A DNA stretch of 64,000 nucleotides from Elizabethkingia occulta (GTDB taxonomy: Bacteria; Bacteroidota; Bacteroidia; Flavobacteriales; Weeksellaceae), in assembly GCF_002023715.1 (NCBI RefSeq), contig NZ_MAHX01000021.1, forward strand, positions 337,158-401,157, given 5' to 3'. Position 1 is the stretch's first letter, and the number at the start of each line of letters is the position of its first letter. Positions 25,933 through 33,013 of this stretch are shown here, one piece after another. Under the pieces are notes generated by a model. The model worked only from the letters and a program-made list of their open reading frames with translations. It ran no database searches and was not told the DNA's origin. Both the position numbers and the translations under genes were made by a program.

Positions 25933-26319
25933 ATGTACTCAGCAATTACCCACAGTATTCAGATTATTGTTGAACCATTTTATGATGTTAAAAACAGTTC
26001 ACCAATACAGGAACGTTATATTTTCACGTACCATATCACTATTAAGAACAACGGAAACGTCCCAATAAAACTCCTGAAAAGGAAGTGGCAGATTTATGAT
26101 GTTGGGTTTGGGGTTAGAGAAGTTTCCGGAGATGGTGTAATCGGTATGACACCGGAAATCTATCCGGGAGAAGAATTTAACTACTTTTCCAATGTGTCTC
26201 TTCGTTCCGGAGTTGGTGCGATGCAGGGGAACTATTTGTTGATGAATCTCGATTCGAAAGACACTTTTGAAGTAGAAATACCTAAGTTTTCTCTCATTAC
26301 AGAAGTCGTATATAACTAA
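25933..26319 (+). CDS. apaG: ApaG domain protein
   Basis: The 128-residue protein is a single fibronectin-III-like ApaG domain. Conserved segments are YIFTYHITIKNNGN, the W-x-I-x-D pattern in KWQIYDVGFGVREV, VIGMTPEIYPGEEFNYFS and MQGNYLL. The name comes from E. coli, where apaG mutations affect Co2+ resistance and Mg2+ efflux; the biochemical role is not established. The frame also offers a GTG one codon upstream (25930), but the ATG at 25933 is preferred. It stands alone between two terminators. Confidence 0.9.
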   Translation: MYSAITHSIQIIVEPFYDVKNSSPIQERYIFTYHITIKNNGNVPIKLLKRKWQIYDVGFGVREVSGDGVIGMTPEIYPGEEFNYFSNVSLRSGVGAMQGNYLLMNLDSKDTFEVEIPKFSLITEVVYN

Positions 26320-26322
26320 ATA

Positions 26323-26352
26323 AAAACGGAGGCTAATTTTAGCCTCCGTTTT
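26323..26352. terminator. Bidirectional terminator between apaG and eamA
   Basis: AAAACGGAGGCT (26323-26334) and AGCCTCCGTTTT (26341-26352) form a perfect 12-bp stem ending in A and T tracts. It serves both convergent genes. Confidence 0.9.
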
Positions 26353-26378
26353 CTTTTTCTCATCATTTGTTATTTGGG

Positions 26379-27380
26379 TTATGCTGCAATTTGTCTTCTG
26401 CGCCATATATAGTACCACTTAATCTGTGCTACTCTGAAGAATTTAGCATTCTTATAAAGATCCCAGTTCATTAACAGGACACTTACCAGAATAACAACCA
26501 AACCTCCTATTTGTAAACTTGTAATAATATCATCTGTAAAGAAATAGCTTAGCGCTACAGCTACAACCGGATTTACATAGGCATAAGTACTAACCTCCGT
26601 TGTAGGACGTGATTGTATAAGCCATATATAAGCTCCAAATGCCATAATGGATCCGAAGAAAATCAGGTACCCAATAGAAATCCAGCCTGATGTGGATATT
26701 TCCTGAGGGTGGAAAGACGTGTATTCTCCGTTGAAGATTGCAACCATTGTAAACATTACACCTGCTGTAATCATCTGCCATGAAGTTTTTACCATTACAT
26801 GAAGATCTTCACCATTTTCCTTTTCTATGTTTTTGCTGTTAGCATATTTAGAATACAATGAACCTGCTGTCCATGCAATAGCACCCAGAATTAAAAGAAC
26901 CATACAAACAAGATTCAAAAGTCGCTGAGAAGCATCTCCGGCAATATTAATCTGTTCAGCAAACAACATAACAACTCCAATAAAACCAGCGATTAGTCCA
27001 AGTACAATATTTTTGTTGGAGAAGTTATTCTTCCATTGCTTCTTATCCAGAATAATAAACCATAGAGCTGCTGCTGCTGCCATAATCGCTGCAATTCCGC
27101 TGGATACATGCTGTTCTGCCCATATCAGAGCTCCCATGTCCAGGAATAATAACAGGAAACCTACAACAGCTGCCTGCTTTACAACCTGAAAATTGAACAA
27201 TTTATAGCCTTTGATCTTACAATAGGTAAGTAGTAAAAGGCTGGCTGTAAGGAATCTGAGAGATCCCAGTACAAATGGACTGAAATCACTTAATGCTTTA
27301 TGTATAAAAAAGAATGTAGAGCCCCATACAAAGTATACAATAATATAGGCTGCAATAACCGTTGCTTTTGACTGCTTCAT
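26379..27380 (-). CDS. EamA/DMT-family transporter
   Basis: The 333-residue inner-membrane protein has about ten hydrophobic segments arranged as two EamA repeats. The first opens with YFVWGSTFFFIHKALSDFSP and LGSLRFLTASLLLLTYC, and the second includes VYVNP-type TYAYVNPVVAVALSYF near residue 275, a hallmark of drug/metabolite transporters. A basic tail KWYYIWRRRQIAA ends it. It begins 12 bp after an Lrp-family regulator on the same strand. This pairing suggests an Lrp-controlled amino-acid or metabolite exporter. The substrate is not known. Confidence 0.87.
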   Translation of the reverse strand: MKQSKATVIAAYIIVYFVWGSTFFFIHKALSDFSPFVLGSLRFLTASLLLLTYCKIKGYKLFNFQVVKQAAVVGFLLLFLDMGALIWAEQHVSSGIAAIMAAAAALWFIILDKKQWKNNFSNKNIVLGLIAGFIGVVMLFAEQINIAGDASQRLLNLVCMVLLILGAIAWTAGSLYSKYANSKNIEKENGEDLHVMVKTSWQMITAGVMFTMVAIFNGEYTSFHPQEISTSGWISIGYLIFFGSIMAFGAYIWLIQSRPTTEVSTYAYVNPVVAVALSYFFTDDIITSLQIGGLVVILVSVLLMNWDLYKNAKFFRVAQIKWYYIWRRRQIAA

Positions 27381-27392
27381 AATTTTCCCTCT

Positions 27393-27854
27393 TTATGTTA
27401 TAATAAGTTGATTGTCTTCTTTAACCGTTTGTAATACAATGATAGTTCGTGTGGAAATAATTCCGGGAATAGATGATAAAGATCTTTTCATCAGATTCAT
27501 CAAGGCTATAGTATCAGAAGTTCTTACTTTTATAATATAGCCATCGTCTCCGGCAATATCATGTACTTCCAGTACCTCAGGAATCTGAGCCAGTAATTTA
27601 CCTGTCTCCTCATCACCTATAATCTCATTGGCTTTGATGAAGACAAATGATAAAAGATTCTGATTAACTGCACTTGGGTTTACTTTGGCGTGGTAAGAAA
27701 TCAGAACCTCTTTTTGTTCTAATTTTTTTACTCTTTCCAGTACAGCAGAAGGTGCCATACCTAGTATACGTGCTAACTCAGCATTGTTGATTCTTGCATT
27801 TTCCTGCATGAGTCTAACAATCTTTAAATCTATTTCATCCAGTTTATATTCCAT
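27393..27854 (-). CDS. Lrp/AsnC-family transcriptional regulator
   Basis: This is a 153-residue regulator with an N-terminal HTH (MEYKLDEIDLKIVRLMQENA, then NAELARILGMAPSAVLERVKKLE). The C-terminal RAM (regulation of amino-acid metabolism) domain includes VHDIAGDDGYIIKVRTSD. Lrp proteins bind amino acids and assemble into octamers on DNA. The gene lies directly upstream (12 bp) of an EamA exporter and is probably co-transcribed with it, so exporter control by an amino acid is a reasonable inference. A perfect -7 box at 27881-27874 lies 19 bp before the ATG. Confidence 0.92.
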   Translation of the reverse strand: MEYKLDEIDLKIVRLMQENARINNAELARILGMAPSAVLERVKKLEQKEVLISYHAKVNPSAVNQNLLSFVFIKANEIIGDEETGKLLAQIPEVLEVHDIAGDDGYIIKVRTSDTIALMNLMKRSLSSIPGIISTRTIIVLQTVKEDNQLIIT

Positions 27855-27873
27855 GAACTATTTTTTCGGCGTG

Positions 27874-27881
27874 CAAATATA
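27874..27881 (-). promoter_or_regulatory. -7 promoter element for the lrp-eamA unit
   Basis: On the minus strand it reads TATATTTG, a perfect TAnnTTTG, with 19 bp to the lrp ATG. Confidence 0.55.
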
Positions 27882-27978
27882 CGAATAGTCAGAATATAAT
27901 TCAAGTAAGTCTAATATTAAATGTTGTTAATTCTGAATTTTTAAAATGATCAGAATTTTAGTCGGTGAAATTTTTATT

Positions 27979-28533
27979 TTACAGAACTTTTATATTTTTT
28001 GCAAAGAGTTGTTTCAGTTCTTTGTTCTCTGTAAGGAATAATCTTTCGAATGCAAGAAGGGATAATTGTGCACAAACAGCGGCGTCATCGCCGGCACGGT
28101 GGTGATTGAATTCAAGTTGATGTTGGTTTCCCAGGTTTTTTAATCCATAGCTCTTCAAGCCTGGCCATGCTTTTTTAGAGAGTTGTATACTGCACAGGTA
28201 GTTGGCTTTGGGTTTGAATATTCCATAATAATCGAGACAGCTGCGAAGTACACCGGCATCAAAAGAGGCATTGTGTGCAATAATCAGATTATGGTATAGC
28301 AGTTCTTCTACTTCATGCCATATTTCTTCAAAGGTGGGGGCATCCGCAACATCTCCGGGGTGTATACCATGGACGGCAATGTTGTGTTGATTAAAATACG
28401 GAAAGCTTGGCGGCTTGATAAGCCATGTTTTAGTAGACTGAATTTTACTGTTTTCTACAATACATATACCCAGCTCACAGGCTGAATTTCGTTCATGAGT
28501 AGCCGTTTCAAAGTCCAGTGCTATAAAGTCCAT
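27979..28533 (-). CDS. DnaQ-like 3'-5' exonuclease (DEDDh)
   Basis: The 184-residue protein is a stand-alone exonuclease domain. Exo I is FIALDFETAT with the metal-binding D6 and E8. Exo II contains IIAHNASFDAGVLRSCL with the conserved Asp near residue 93. Exo III reads FNHHRAGDDAAVCAQL, with the His and Asp of the DEDDh type. There is no polymerase or UvrC-like GIY-YIG domain, so this is a repair or RNA/DNA processing exonuclease rather than part of a fused Pol III. It lies between the lrp operon and the acyltransferase/glycosyltransferase pair, with a 7-bp tandem repeat in its upstream gap. Confidence 0.88.
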   Translation of the reverse strand: MDFIALDFETATHERNSACELGICIVENSKIQSTKTWLIKPPSFPYFNQHNIAVHGIHPGDVADAPTFEEIWHEVEELLYHNLIIAHNASFDAGVLRSCLDYYGIFKPKANYLCSIQLSKKAWPGLKSYGLKNLGNQHQLEFNHHRAGDDAAVCAQLSLLAFERLFLTENKELKQLFAKNIKVL

Positions 28534-28596
28534 CTTTTAAAATATGAAATACGAAGTTAGAAATAAATAGGGTATTGATTGTCAGTTACCAGTTGC

Positions 28597-28624
28597 CAAC
28601 CATCAACCATCAACCATCAACCAT
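28597..28624. repeat. Tandem repeat, four copies of a 7-mer
   Basis: CAACCAT is repeated four times without error at 28597-28624 and continues as CAT. It lies in the gap between the GT2 stop and the exonuclease start. The preceding bases TCAGTTACCAGTTGC look like degenerate copies of the same unit. Confidence 0.9.
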
Positions 28625-28633
28625 CATATATAG

Positions 28634-29602
28634 CTATTCTCCTTTTAGGAAATGTTTAAAAATTAACCATTTAGAATGATAATAGTCTTTTATTTGATTT
28701 TGTTGTCTTAGTTTTAAAGTTCCAGGCAGTTGGGCATAAAAACCAAAGTGTGCTCTTATAACAGCCCATGTATGAGAAAAACCATGCTTGAACATAAAAT
28801 AAATTCCTGCAACACCATCCAGACATAATCTTATAAATATAAGGTATAGTTTGTCCGAAGGCAGATTTTTTAGCATCATGCTCAGGTTATTTCTTATATT
28901 CAGATAAGTTTTACGGGGATTTTGTTTTTGTAATGTCCCGCCACCTACATGATATATGGTAGATTTCCCGGTATAATAAATCTTTCTTCCGGAATTTTTT
29001 AGTCTCCAGCAAAGATCTATTTCTTCCTGATGAGCGAAGAAACGAGTGTCGAAACCATTTTGTGTCCAGAAGTCTTCGGAACGAATAAACAGACAACATC
29101 CGGAAGCCCAGAAAATTTCAGTTTCATCATTATACTGGCCTTTGTCTTCCTCAACATTCTCGAAGATACGGCCACGACAATAAGGATAGCCCAGGTTGTC
29201 GATCAGTCCGCCGCCAGCACCGGCGAATTCAAAAAAGTTCTTTCTGTTGTAATCCAGTACTTTAGGTTGAATAGCTGCTATGTCCGGATTTTTTTCGAAA
29301 AGAGCAGAGATAGGCTCTAACCACCCTGAGGTTACTTCTACATCAGAATTCAATAAGCAGTATATATCAGCATTTATTTGTTTTAAACCTTCGTTATAAC
29401 CTCCTGCAAATCCATGGTTCTGTTGGTTTATAACAATTTTCACAGACGGAAAATGAGTTGAAATATAAGTAATGGAATCATCAGTTGAAGCATTATCTAT
29501 TACATACACTTCTGCAGATTGAGAGTTTGCAACAACATTGGGTAAGAATTTTTCTAACCAAGATTTTCCATTCCAGTTCAGTATAACTATAGCAATTTTC
29601 AT
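28634..29602 (-). CDS. GT2-family glycosyltransferase
   Basis: The 322-residue protein has the GT-A N-terminal motif IAIVILNWNGKSWL, the nucleotide-binding VIDNASTDDS and NHGFAGGYNEGL. The DxD-equivalent region is CLLNSDVEVTSGWLEP near residue 95. FWASGCCLFIRSEDFW and QEEIDLCWRLKNSGRKIYY are typical of the rhamnosyltransferase-like GT2 group that uses dTDP-rhamnose or related donors. The frame extends 8 codons upstream, but the ATG at 29602 overlaps the acyltransferase stop as ATGA and starts exactly at MKIAIVILNWNG. The coupling to a lipid A-type acyltransferase suggests a role in envelope glycolipid or LPS assembly. The acceptor is unknown. Confidence 0.88.
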   Translation of the reverse strand: MKIAIVILNWNGKSWLEKFLPNVVANSQSAEVYVIDNASTDDSITYISTHFPSVKIVINQQNHGFAGGYNEGLKQINADIYCLLNSDVEVTSGWLEPISALFEKNPDIAAIQPKVLDYNRKNFFEFAGAGGGLIDNLGYPYCRGRIFENVEEDKGQYNDETEIFWASGCCLFIRSEDFWTQNGFDTRFFAHQEEIDLCWRLKNSGRKIYYTGKSTIYHVGGGTLQKQNPRKTYLNIRNNLSMMLKNLPSDKLYLIFIRLCLDGVAGIYFMFKHGFSHTWAVIRAHFGFYAQLPGTLKLRQQNQIKDYYHSKWLIFKHFLKGE

Positions 29603-30465
29603 TTCAGCGCGTCTTTGTATTTCCATCTTCTATGTGACCAAAGCCAGTTATCAGGTCTTTTTCTTATTGTATTTTCCAGTAGTTTATGAAACTTGTTTAC
29701 AACCTCATATTGTACAAATTTTTCATCGTCCGGATATATTCTGTAGTAGTTAACCTGATAGAATCCTCTTTTCACCTTTTTCATGTCACAGTAGATAAAA
29801 GCAAGATCTTTTTTCGTGGATAATTTATCGTATCCAATGAAGGCAGGCGTTTTCTGGTTAAGAAATTCAAGACCATAATGAATTTCCTTAACGTGTGGAG
29901 TTTGGTCAGCAACAAACATATAAGCTGAATTGCCGTTATCCTTATCCTGTAAAATACTACGTATAACTTCTTTGGTTTCCAGTGCTTTGTTTCCAAAACG
30001 GTTTCTTACAAATTTTATCTTTTCTTCCCAAAATGAATTCTGTACCTTTCTATATACTGGGTGACATGATTTCTGAGGAATAACCTTAGCCAATGCATTG
30101 ATCCATTCCCAGTTGAATACATGCCCGGCAAGAAAGATAATGTCTTTCTTTTCGTCGTAAGCTTCCTGAAATACATCCAGATTAAGATGCTGCATTCTTA
30201 CCCTCAATTCTGTCTCACTAATGGTAAAAGCTTTCAACATTTCGAATATATAATCGAAGAAATTACGGAAAAACTGTCTCCGGATCTTTGCAATCTCTTC
30301 ATCGCTTTTTTCAGGAAAAGAGTTTTTCAGATTTTCAGTAACGACATTTTTTCTGTAACCGAAAATATAAAGGTTAGCGTAATACAATATATCCGAAAGT
30401 CCATACAAAAACCACAGCGGTAATCTGGAAAATAATAAGATAATTTGAAATAAGAGTTTGTTCAA
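29599..30465 (-). CDS. Lipid A biosynthesis-type lysophospholipid acyltransferase
   Basis: LpxL/HtrB-family enzymes add a secondary acyl chain to lipid A at the inner membrane. The 288-residue product has an N-terminal membrane anchor, YGLSDILYYANLYIFGYRK. The catalytic HX4E motif appears as LAGHVFNWEW (H and E four residues apart), and the C-terminal signature as RPDNWLWSHRRWK. There is no ATG for over 70 codons. The frame opens at a TTG at 30486, but a perfect -7 box (30491-30484) overlaps it. The TTG at 30465, giving MNKLLFQIILLFSRLPLWF, is therefore chosen. It overlaps the GT2 gene by four bases. Confidence 0.85.
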   Translation of the reverse strand: MNKLLFQIILLFSRLPLWFLYGLSDILYYANLYIFGYRKNVVTENLKNSFPEKSDEEIAKIRRQFFRNFFDYIFEMLKAFTISETELRVRMQHLNLDVFQEAYDEKKDIIFLAGHVFNWEWINALAKVIPQKSCHPVYRKVQNSFWEEKIKFVRNRFGNKALETKEVIRSILQDKDNGNSAYMFVADQTPHVKEIHYGLEFLNQKTPAFIGYDKLSTKKDLAFIYCDMKKVKRGFYQVNYYRIYPDDEKFVQYEVVNKFHKLLENTIRKRPDNWLWSHRRWKYKDALK

Positions 30466-30483
30466 AAAAATAAAATTAAACAG

Positions 30484-30491
30484 CAAATTTA
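30484..30491 (-). promoter_or_regulatory. -7 promoter element deciding the acyltransferase start
   Basis: On the minus strand it reads TAAATTTG. It overlaps the most upstream TTG of the acyltransferase frame, so translation must begin further in, most simply at the TTG at 30465. Confidence 0.5.
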
Positions 30492-30545
30492 AGCATTACC
30501 TCCGTTATGGAACGATTTTTCCTTTTAGGAATCTTCGGAAAAGTA

Positions 30546-30553
30546 TAATTTTG
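30546..30553 (+). promoter_or_regulatory. -7 promoter element for the thioredoxin-like lipoprotein
   Basis: TAATTTTG matches TAnnTTTG and ends 20 bp before the ATG at 30574. Confidence 0.5.
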
Positions 30554-30573
30554 TATAATAACAAATTAGGAAT

Positions 30574-31158
30574 ATGAATAAAATGATAAGAACATTAGGT
30601 GTTTCTTTAGTACTTGTTTCAATTGTAGCTTGTGGACAAAAGAGCAAAGAGACGAAGATTACTGAAGTAAAAAATACACAAACAGCCGTTTCGGATAGTG
30701 CGAAGATAAAGGAAGAAGCTAAAAAAGCAGCAATAGCTGAAAAAAATGCTTTGCCAAAACCATATCATCCGGAAGAAAATGCAGAAGCTAGAATTGCAGA
30801 ACTGACAGCACAGGCCAAGAAAGAGAATAAAAATATAATGATACAAGCCGGTGGTAACTGGTGTATATGGTGTCTGCGTTTTAACAATTATGTACAGACG
30901 ACACCTGAGTTGAAAAAATTGGTAGATGATAATTATATCTACTATCACCTGAACTATTCTCCGGATAATAAAAATGAAAAGATCTTTGCTAAATATGGTA
31001 ATCCTGGTGATAAATACGGATACCCGGTATTTATTGTTTTAGATAAAGACGGAAAACAAATTCATACTCAGGATAGTTCGGTTTTGGAAGAAGGGAAGGG
31101 TTACAGTCTGGACAAGGTGAAGAAATTTTTTGAAGACTGGAAGCCTAAGGCAATGTAA
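30574..31158 (+). CDS. Thioredoxin-fold lipoprotein
   Basis: The 194-residue protein has a lipoprotein signal with a lipobox ending SIVAC (C20) and a lysine/alanine-rich linker to about residue 75. The thioredoxin-like domain contains the redox motif W-C97-I-W-C100 in GGNWCIWCLRF. The cis-proline region is YGYPVFIVLDKDGK near residue 150. A CxxC inside such an exported protein points to disulfide reduction or isomerisation on the periplasmic side. It resembles DUF255/thioredoxin_7-type proteins in having Trp before the first Cys. The gene is divergent from the acyltransferase operon. A small exported cysteine-containing protein follows 93 bp downstream. Confidence 0.85.
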   Translation: MNKMIRTLGVSLVLVSIVACGQKSKETKITEVKNTQTAVSDSAKIKEEAKKAAIAEKNALPKPYHPEENAEARIAELTAQAKKENKNIMIQAGGNWCIWCLRFNNYVQTTPELKKLVDDNYIYYHLNYSPDNKNEKIFAKYGNPGDKYGYPVFIVLDKDGKQIHTQDSSVLEEGKGYSLDKVKKFFEDWKPKAM

Positions 31159-31202
31159 TTTAGATATTTTGAAGAAGTTTAAGAATAATATTTTATTGAA
31201 TA

Positions 31203-31210
31203 TAATTTTG
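31203..31210 (+). promoter_or_regulatory. -7 promoter element for the small exported Cys protein
   Basis: TAATTTTG matches TAnnTTTG and ends 41 bp before the ATG at 31252. Confidence 0.4.
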
Positions 31211-31251
31211 GCACGATAATTATTATACAAGAAATACTAAAACTTTAAAAA

Positions 31252-31656
31252 ATGAAAAAAACAATTTTATTCTGTAGCGCCCTTTTAATGGGAGGTTTGG
31301 CGTTTGGTCAAAAAACTGATGGAGCTCCTGTTTTGGGAGGAGATAAAGATGCTCATGGTTGTAAACCATCTGCAGGTTATACCTTTTCTTACATCAAAAA
31401 TGACTGTGTAAGAACATTCGAACAGAAAATACAGTTAAAAGAGCAGAATCCAAAAGCTTCTTATACGACGAATGCAGCTGTAATCTTCAGTAAGGATATG
31501 AAGAAAGCGGAAGTTTTTGTTGCGGAAAGTCCATCAGGAATTATTCTGAATAAAGTTGGAAAGAAAGCCGTATGGAAGAGAGGAGATTATGAATTGACCG
31601 AGAATCAGAAAGTATACAGTTTGAAAAAAGGAAATGTTGTAGCTTATAAACAATAA
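31252..31656 (+). CDS. Small secreted protein with two conserved-looking cysteines
   Basis: The 134-residue protein has a signal peptide (MKKTILFCSALLMGGLAFGQ). The mature part contains DAHGCKPSAGYTFSYIKNDC followed by VRTFE. The two cysteines frame an SAGYxxS segment, a pattern I associate with small exported Bacteroidota proteins, but I cannot name the family. A lysine-rich, beta-strand-rich remainder ends KKGNVVAYKQ. It may be a substrate of the thioredoxin-like lipoprotein encoded just upstream, since both are exported and cysteine-bearing. That link is inference. It is followed by a strong terminator. Confidence 0.75.
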   Translation: MKKTILFCSALLMGGLAFGQKTDGAPVLGGDKDAHGCKPSAGYTFSYIKNDCVRTFEQKIQLKEQNPKASYTTNAAVIFSKDMKKAEVFVAESPSGIILNKVGKKAVWKRGDYELTENQKVYSLKKGNVVAYKQ

Positions 31657-31680
31657 TTAACAACTACCATATTTTTAAGA

Positions 31681-31702
31681 ACCGCCATTTGGCGGTTTTT
31701 TT
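31681..31702 (+). terminator. Terminator after the small secreted protein
   Basis: ACCGCC (31681-31686) and GGCGGT (31691-31696) form a GC-rich stem with an ATTT loop followed by a T-run. Confidence 0.88.
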
Positions 31703-31740
31703 ATTTTGTATATTTATGGTATCCAAATCTATATATTATT

Positions 31741-32946
31741 ATGAGAGCAATAATTCTAGCATCAGTATTATCTGTTATAGCAGGGTGTCAGGAAAAACTA
31801 CATGATACGGTAGCTCCTGGTAAAAGTGTTGAAACAGAATCACCTAATACTAATTATAAACCCGCTTTTGAAGGGCAAACAAGAATTCAGGGAATAACAA
31901 CTTCTACACCTCTTAATGTTGAAGAAATTGCAAAAGGCTTATCAAAACCTTGGGGTATAATTGTGCTAAAAGACGGCAGATTACTAATTACCGAAAAAAC
32001 TGGAACATTACGAATTATTGACCGTGATAATAAATTGAGTCAACCTATTACCGGACTTCCGGAGGTTAACTCCAATGGGCAGGGAGGTTTGCTTGATATT
32101 GTAGCTGACCCAGAATTTGACCAGAACAGAATCCTGTACTGGGTGTTTTCTGAGAGGAAAGATGGTAAAAATGCTACGGTTGTAGCTAAAGGAAGACTGG
32201 CTGATGATGAAAAAGTTGTTGAAAATGCACAGGTAATCTATCGGGCTGAACCGGCTTATGACGGGATATTACATTATGGCGGCAGAATCATATTTGATAA
32301 AGACGAAAATTTATTTGTAAGCACAGGTGAGCGTTCGGATTTGGTAACGCGTCCGCAGGCCCAGCAACTGAATTCAGCTTTAGGAAAAGTACTTAAAATC
32401 ACCAAAGACGGGAAGCCTGCTCCCGGAAATCCATACATTGGCCAGCAAAATGTGCGTCCTGAAATATATTCATACGGGCACAGAAATGTACAGGGATTGG
32501 CCTTGCATCCGGAGACCGGAGATCTGTGGGAGAGTGAGTTTGGTCCACGCGGAGGAGATGAAATTAATTTGATAAAACCCGCTAAAAACTATGGTTGGCC
32601 AATTATTACTTATGGAATAGAGTATGATGGCAAAACGATAGGAGAAGGGATTACTCAGAAAACAGGTATGGAACAGCCAGTGTATTACTGGGATCCTGTA
32701 GTTTCTCCAAGCGGAATGATTTTCTATTCAGGAAATGTTATTCCTGAGTGGAAAAATAATCTTTTAATTGGGTGTCTTAGCGGACAACATATTGTAAGAT
32801 TAGACATAAAAAATAATAAAGTAGTTGGCGAGGAGCGACTTTTGGGAGATAAAAATGAGCGTTTCAGAGATTTAGCACAAGGATTAAATGGCGAAATTTA
32901 TGCTGTAACCGACTCTGGTAAGGTTTTCCGGATTTCCAAAAAATAA
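31741..32946 (+). CDS. PQQ-dependent sugar dehydrogenase-like lipoprotein
   Basis: The 401-residue protein is a six-bladed beta-propeller of the soluble aldose sugar dehydrogenase (Asd/YliI) family, which oxidises sugars using PQQ. A lipobox ends SVIAGC (C16). Family motifs include LSKPWGIIVLKDGRLLITEK (about residues 71-90), NGQGGLLDIVADPEF, the LHYGGRIIFDKDENLFVSTG stretch, YSYGHRNVQGLALHP, and WESEFGPRGGDEINLI with the catalytic-site region nearby. No PQQ biosynthesis genes are in the window, so cofactor supply (own synthesis elsewhere or uptake) is open. The gene sits alone between a terminator and purB. Confidence 0.88.
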   Translation: MRAIILASVLSVIAGCQEKLHDTVAPGKSVETESPNTNYKPAFEGQTRIQGITTSTPLNVEEIAKGLSKPWGIIVLKDGRLLITEKTGTLRIIDRDNKLSQPITGLPEVNSNGQGGLLDIVADPEFDQNRILYWVFSERKDGKNATVVAKGRLADDEKVVENAQVIYRAEPAYDGILHYGGRIIFDKDENLFVSTGERSDLVTRPQAQQLNSALGKVLKITKDGKPAPGNPYIGQQNVRPEIYSYGHRNVQGLALHPETGDLWESEFGPRGGDEINLIKPAKNYGWPIITYGIEYDGKTIGEGITQKTGMEQPVYYWDPVVSPSGMIFYSGNVIPEWKNNLLIGCLSGQHIVRLDIKNNKVVGEERLLGDKNERFRDLAQGLNGEIYAVTDSGKVFRISKK

Positions 32947-32982
32947 ACGTCTGTAGCTCTTTTAGATTGCGAAAGATATTCG

Positions 32983-32990
32983 TATTTTTG
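32983..32990 (+). promoter_or_regulatory. -7 promoter element for purB
   Basis: TATTTTTG matches TAnnTTTG and ends 23 bp before the purB ATG. Confidence 0.5.
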
Positions 32991-33013
32991 TTGCTCTAAT
33001 TTAAAAGTAAAGA

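Noticed and set aside
25999..26418. 139-codon minus-strand frame across apaG
   Set aside because: It is antisense to apaG and crosses the apaG/eamA terminator hairpin.
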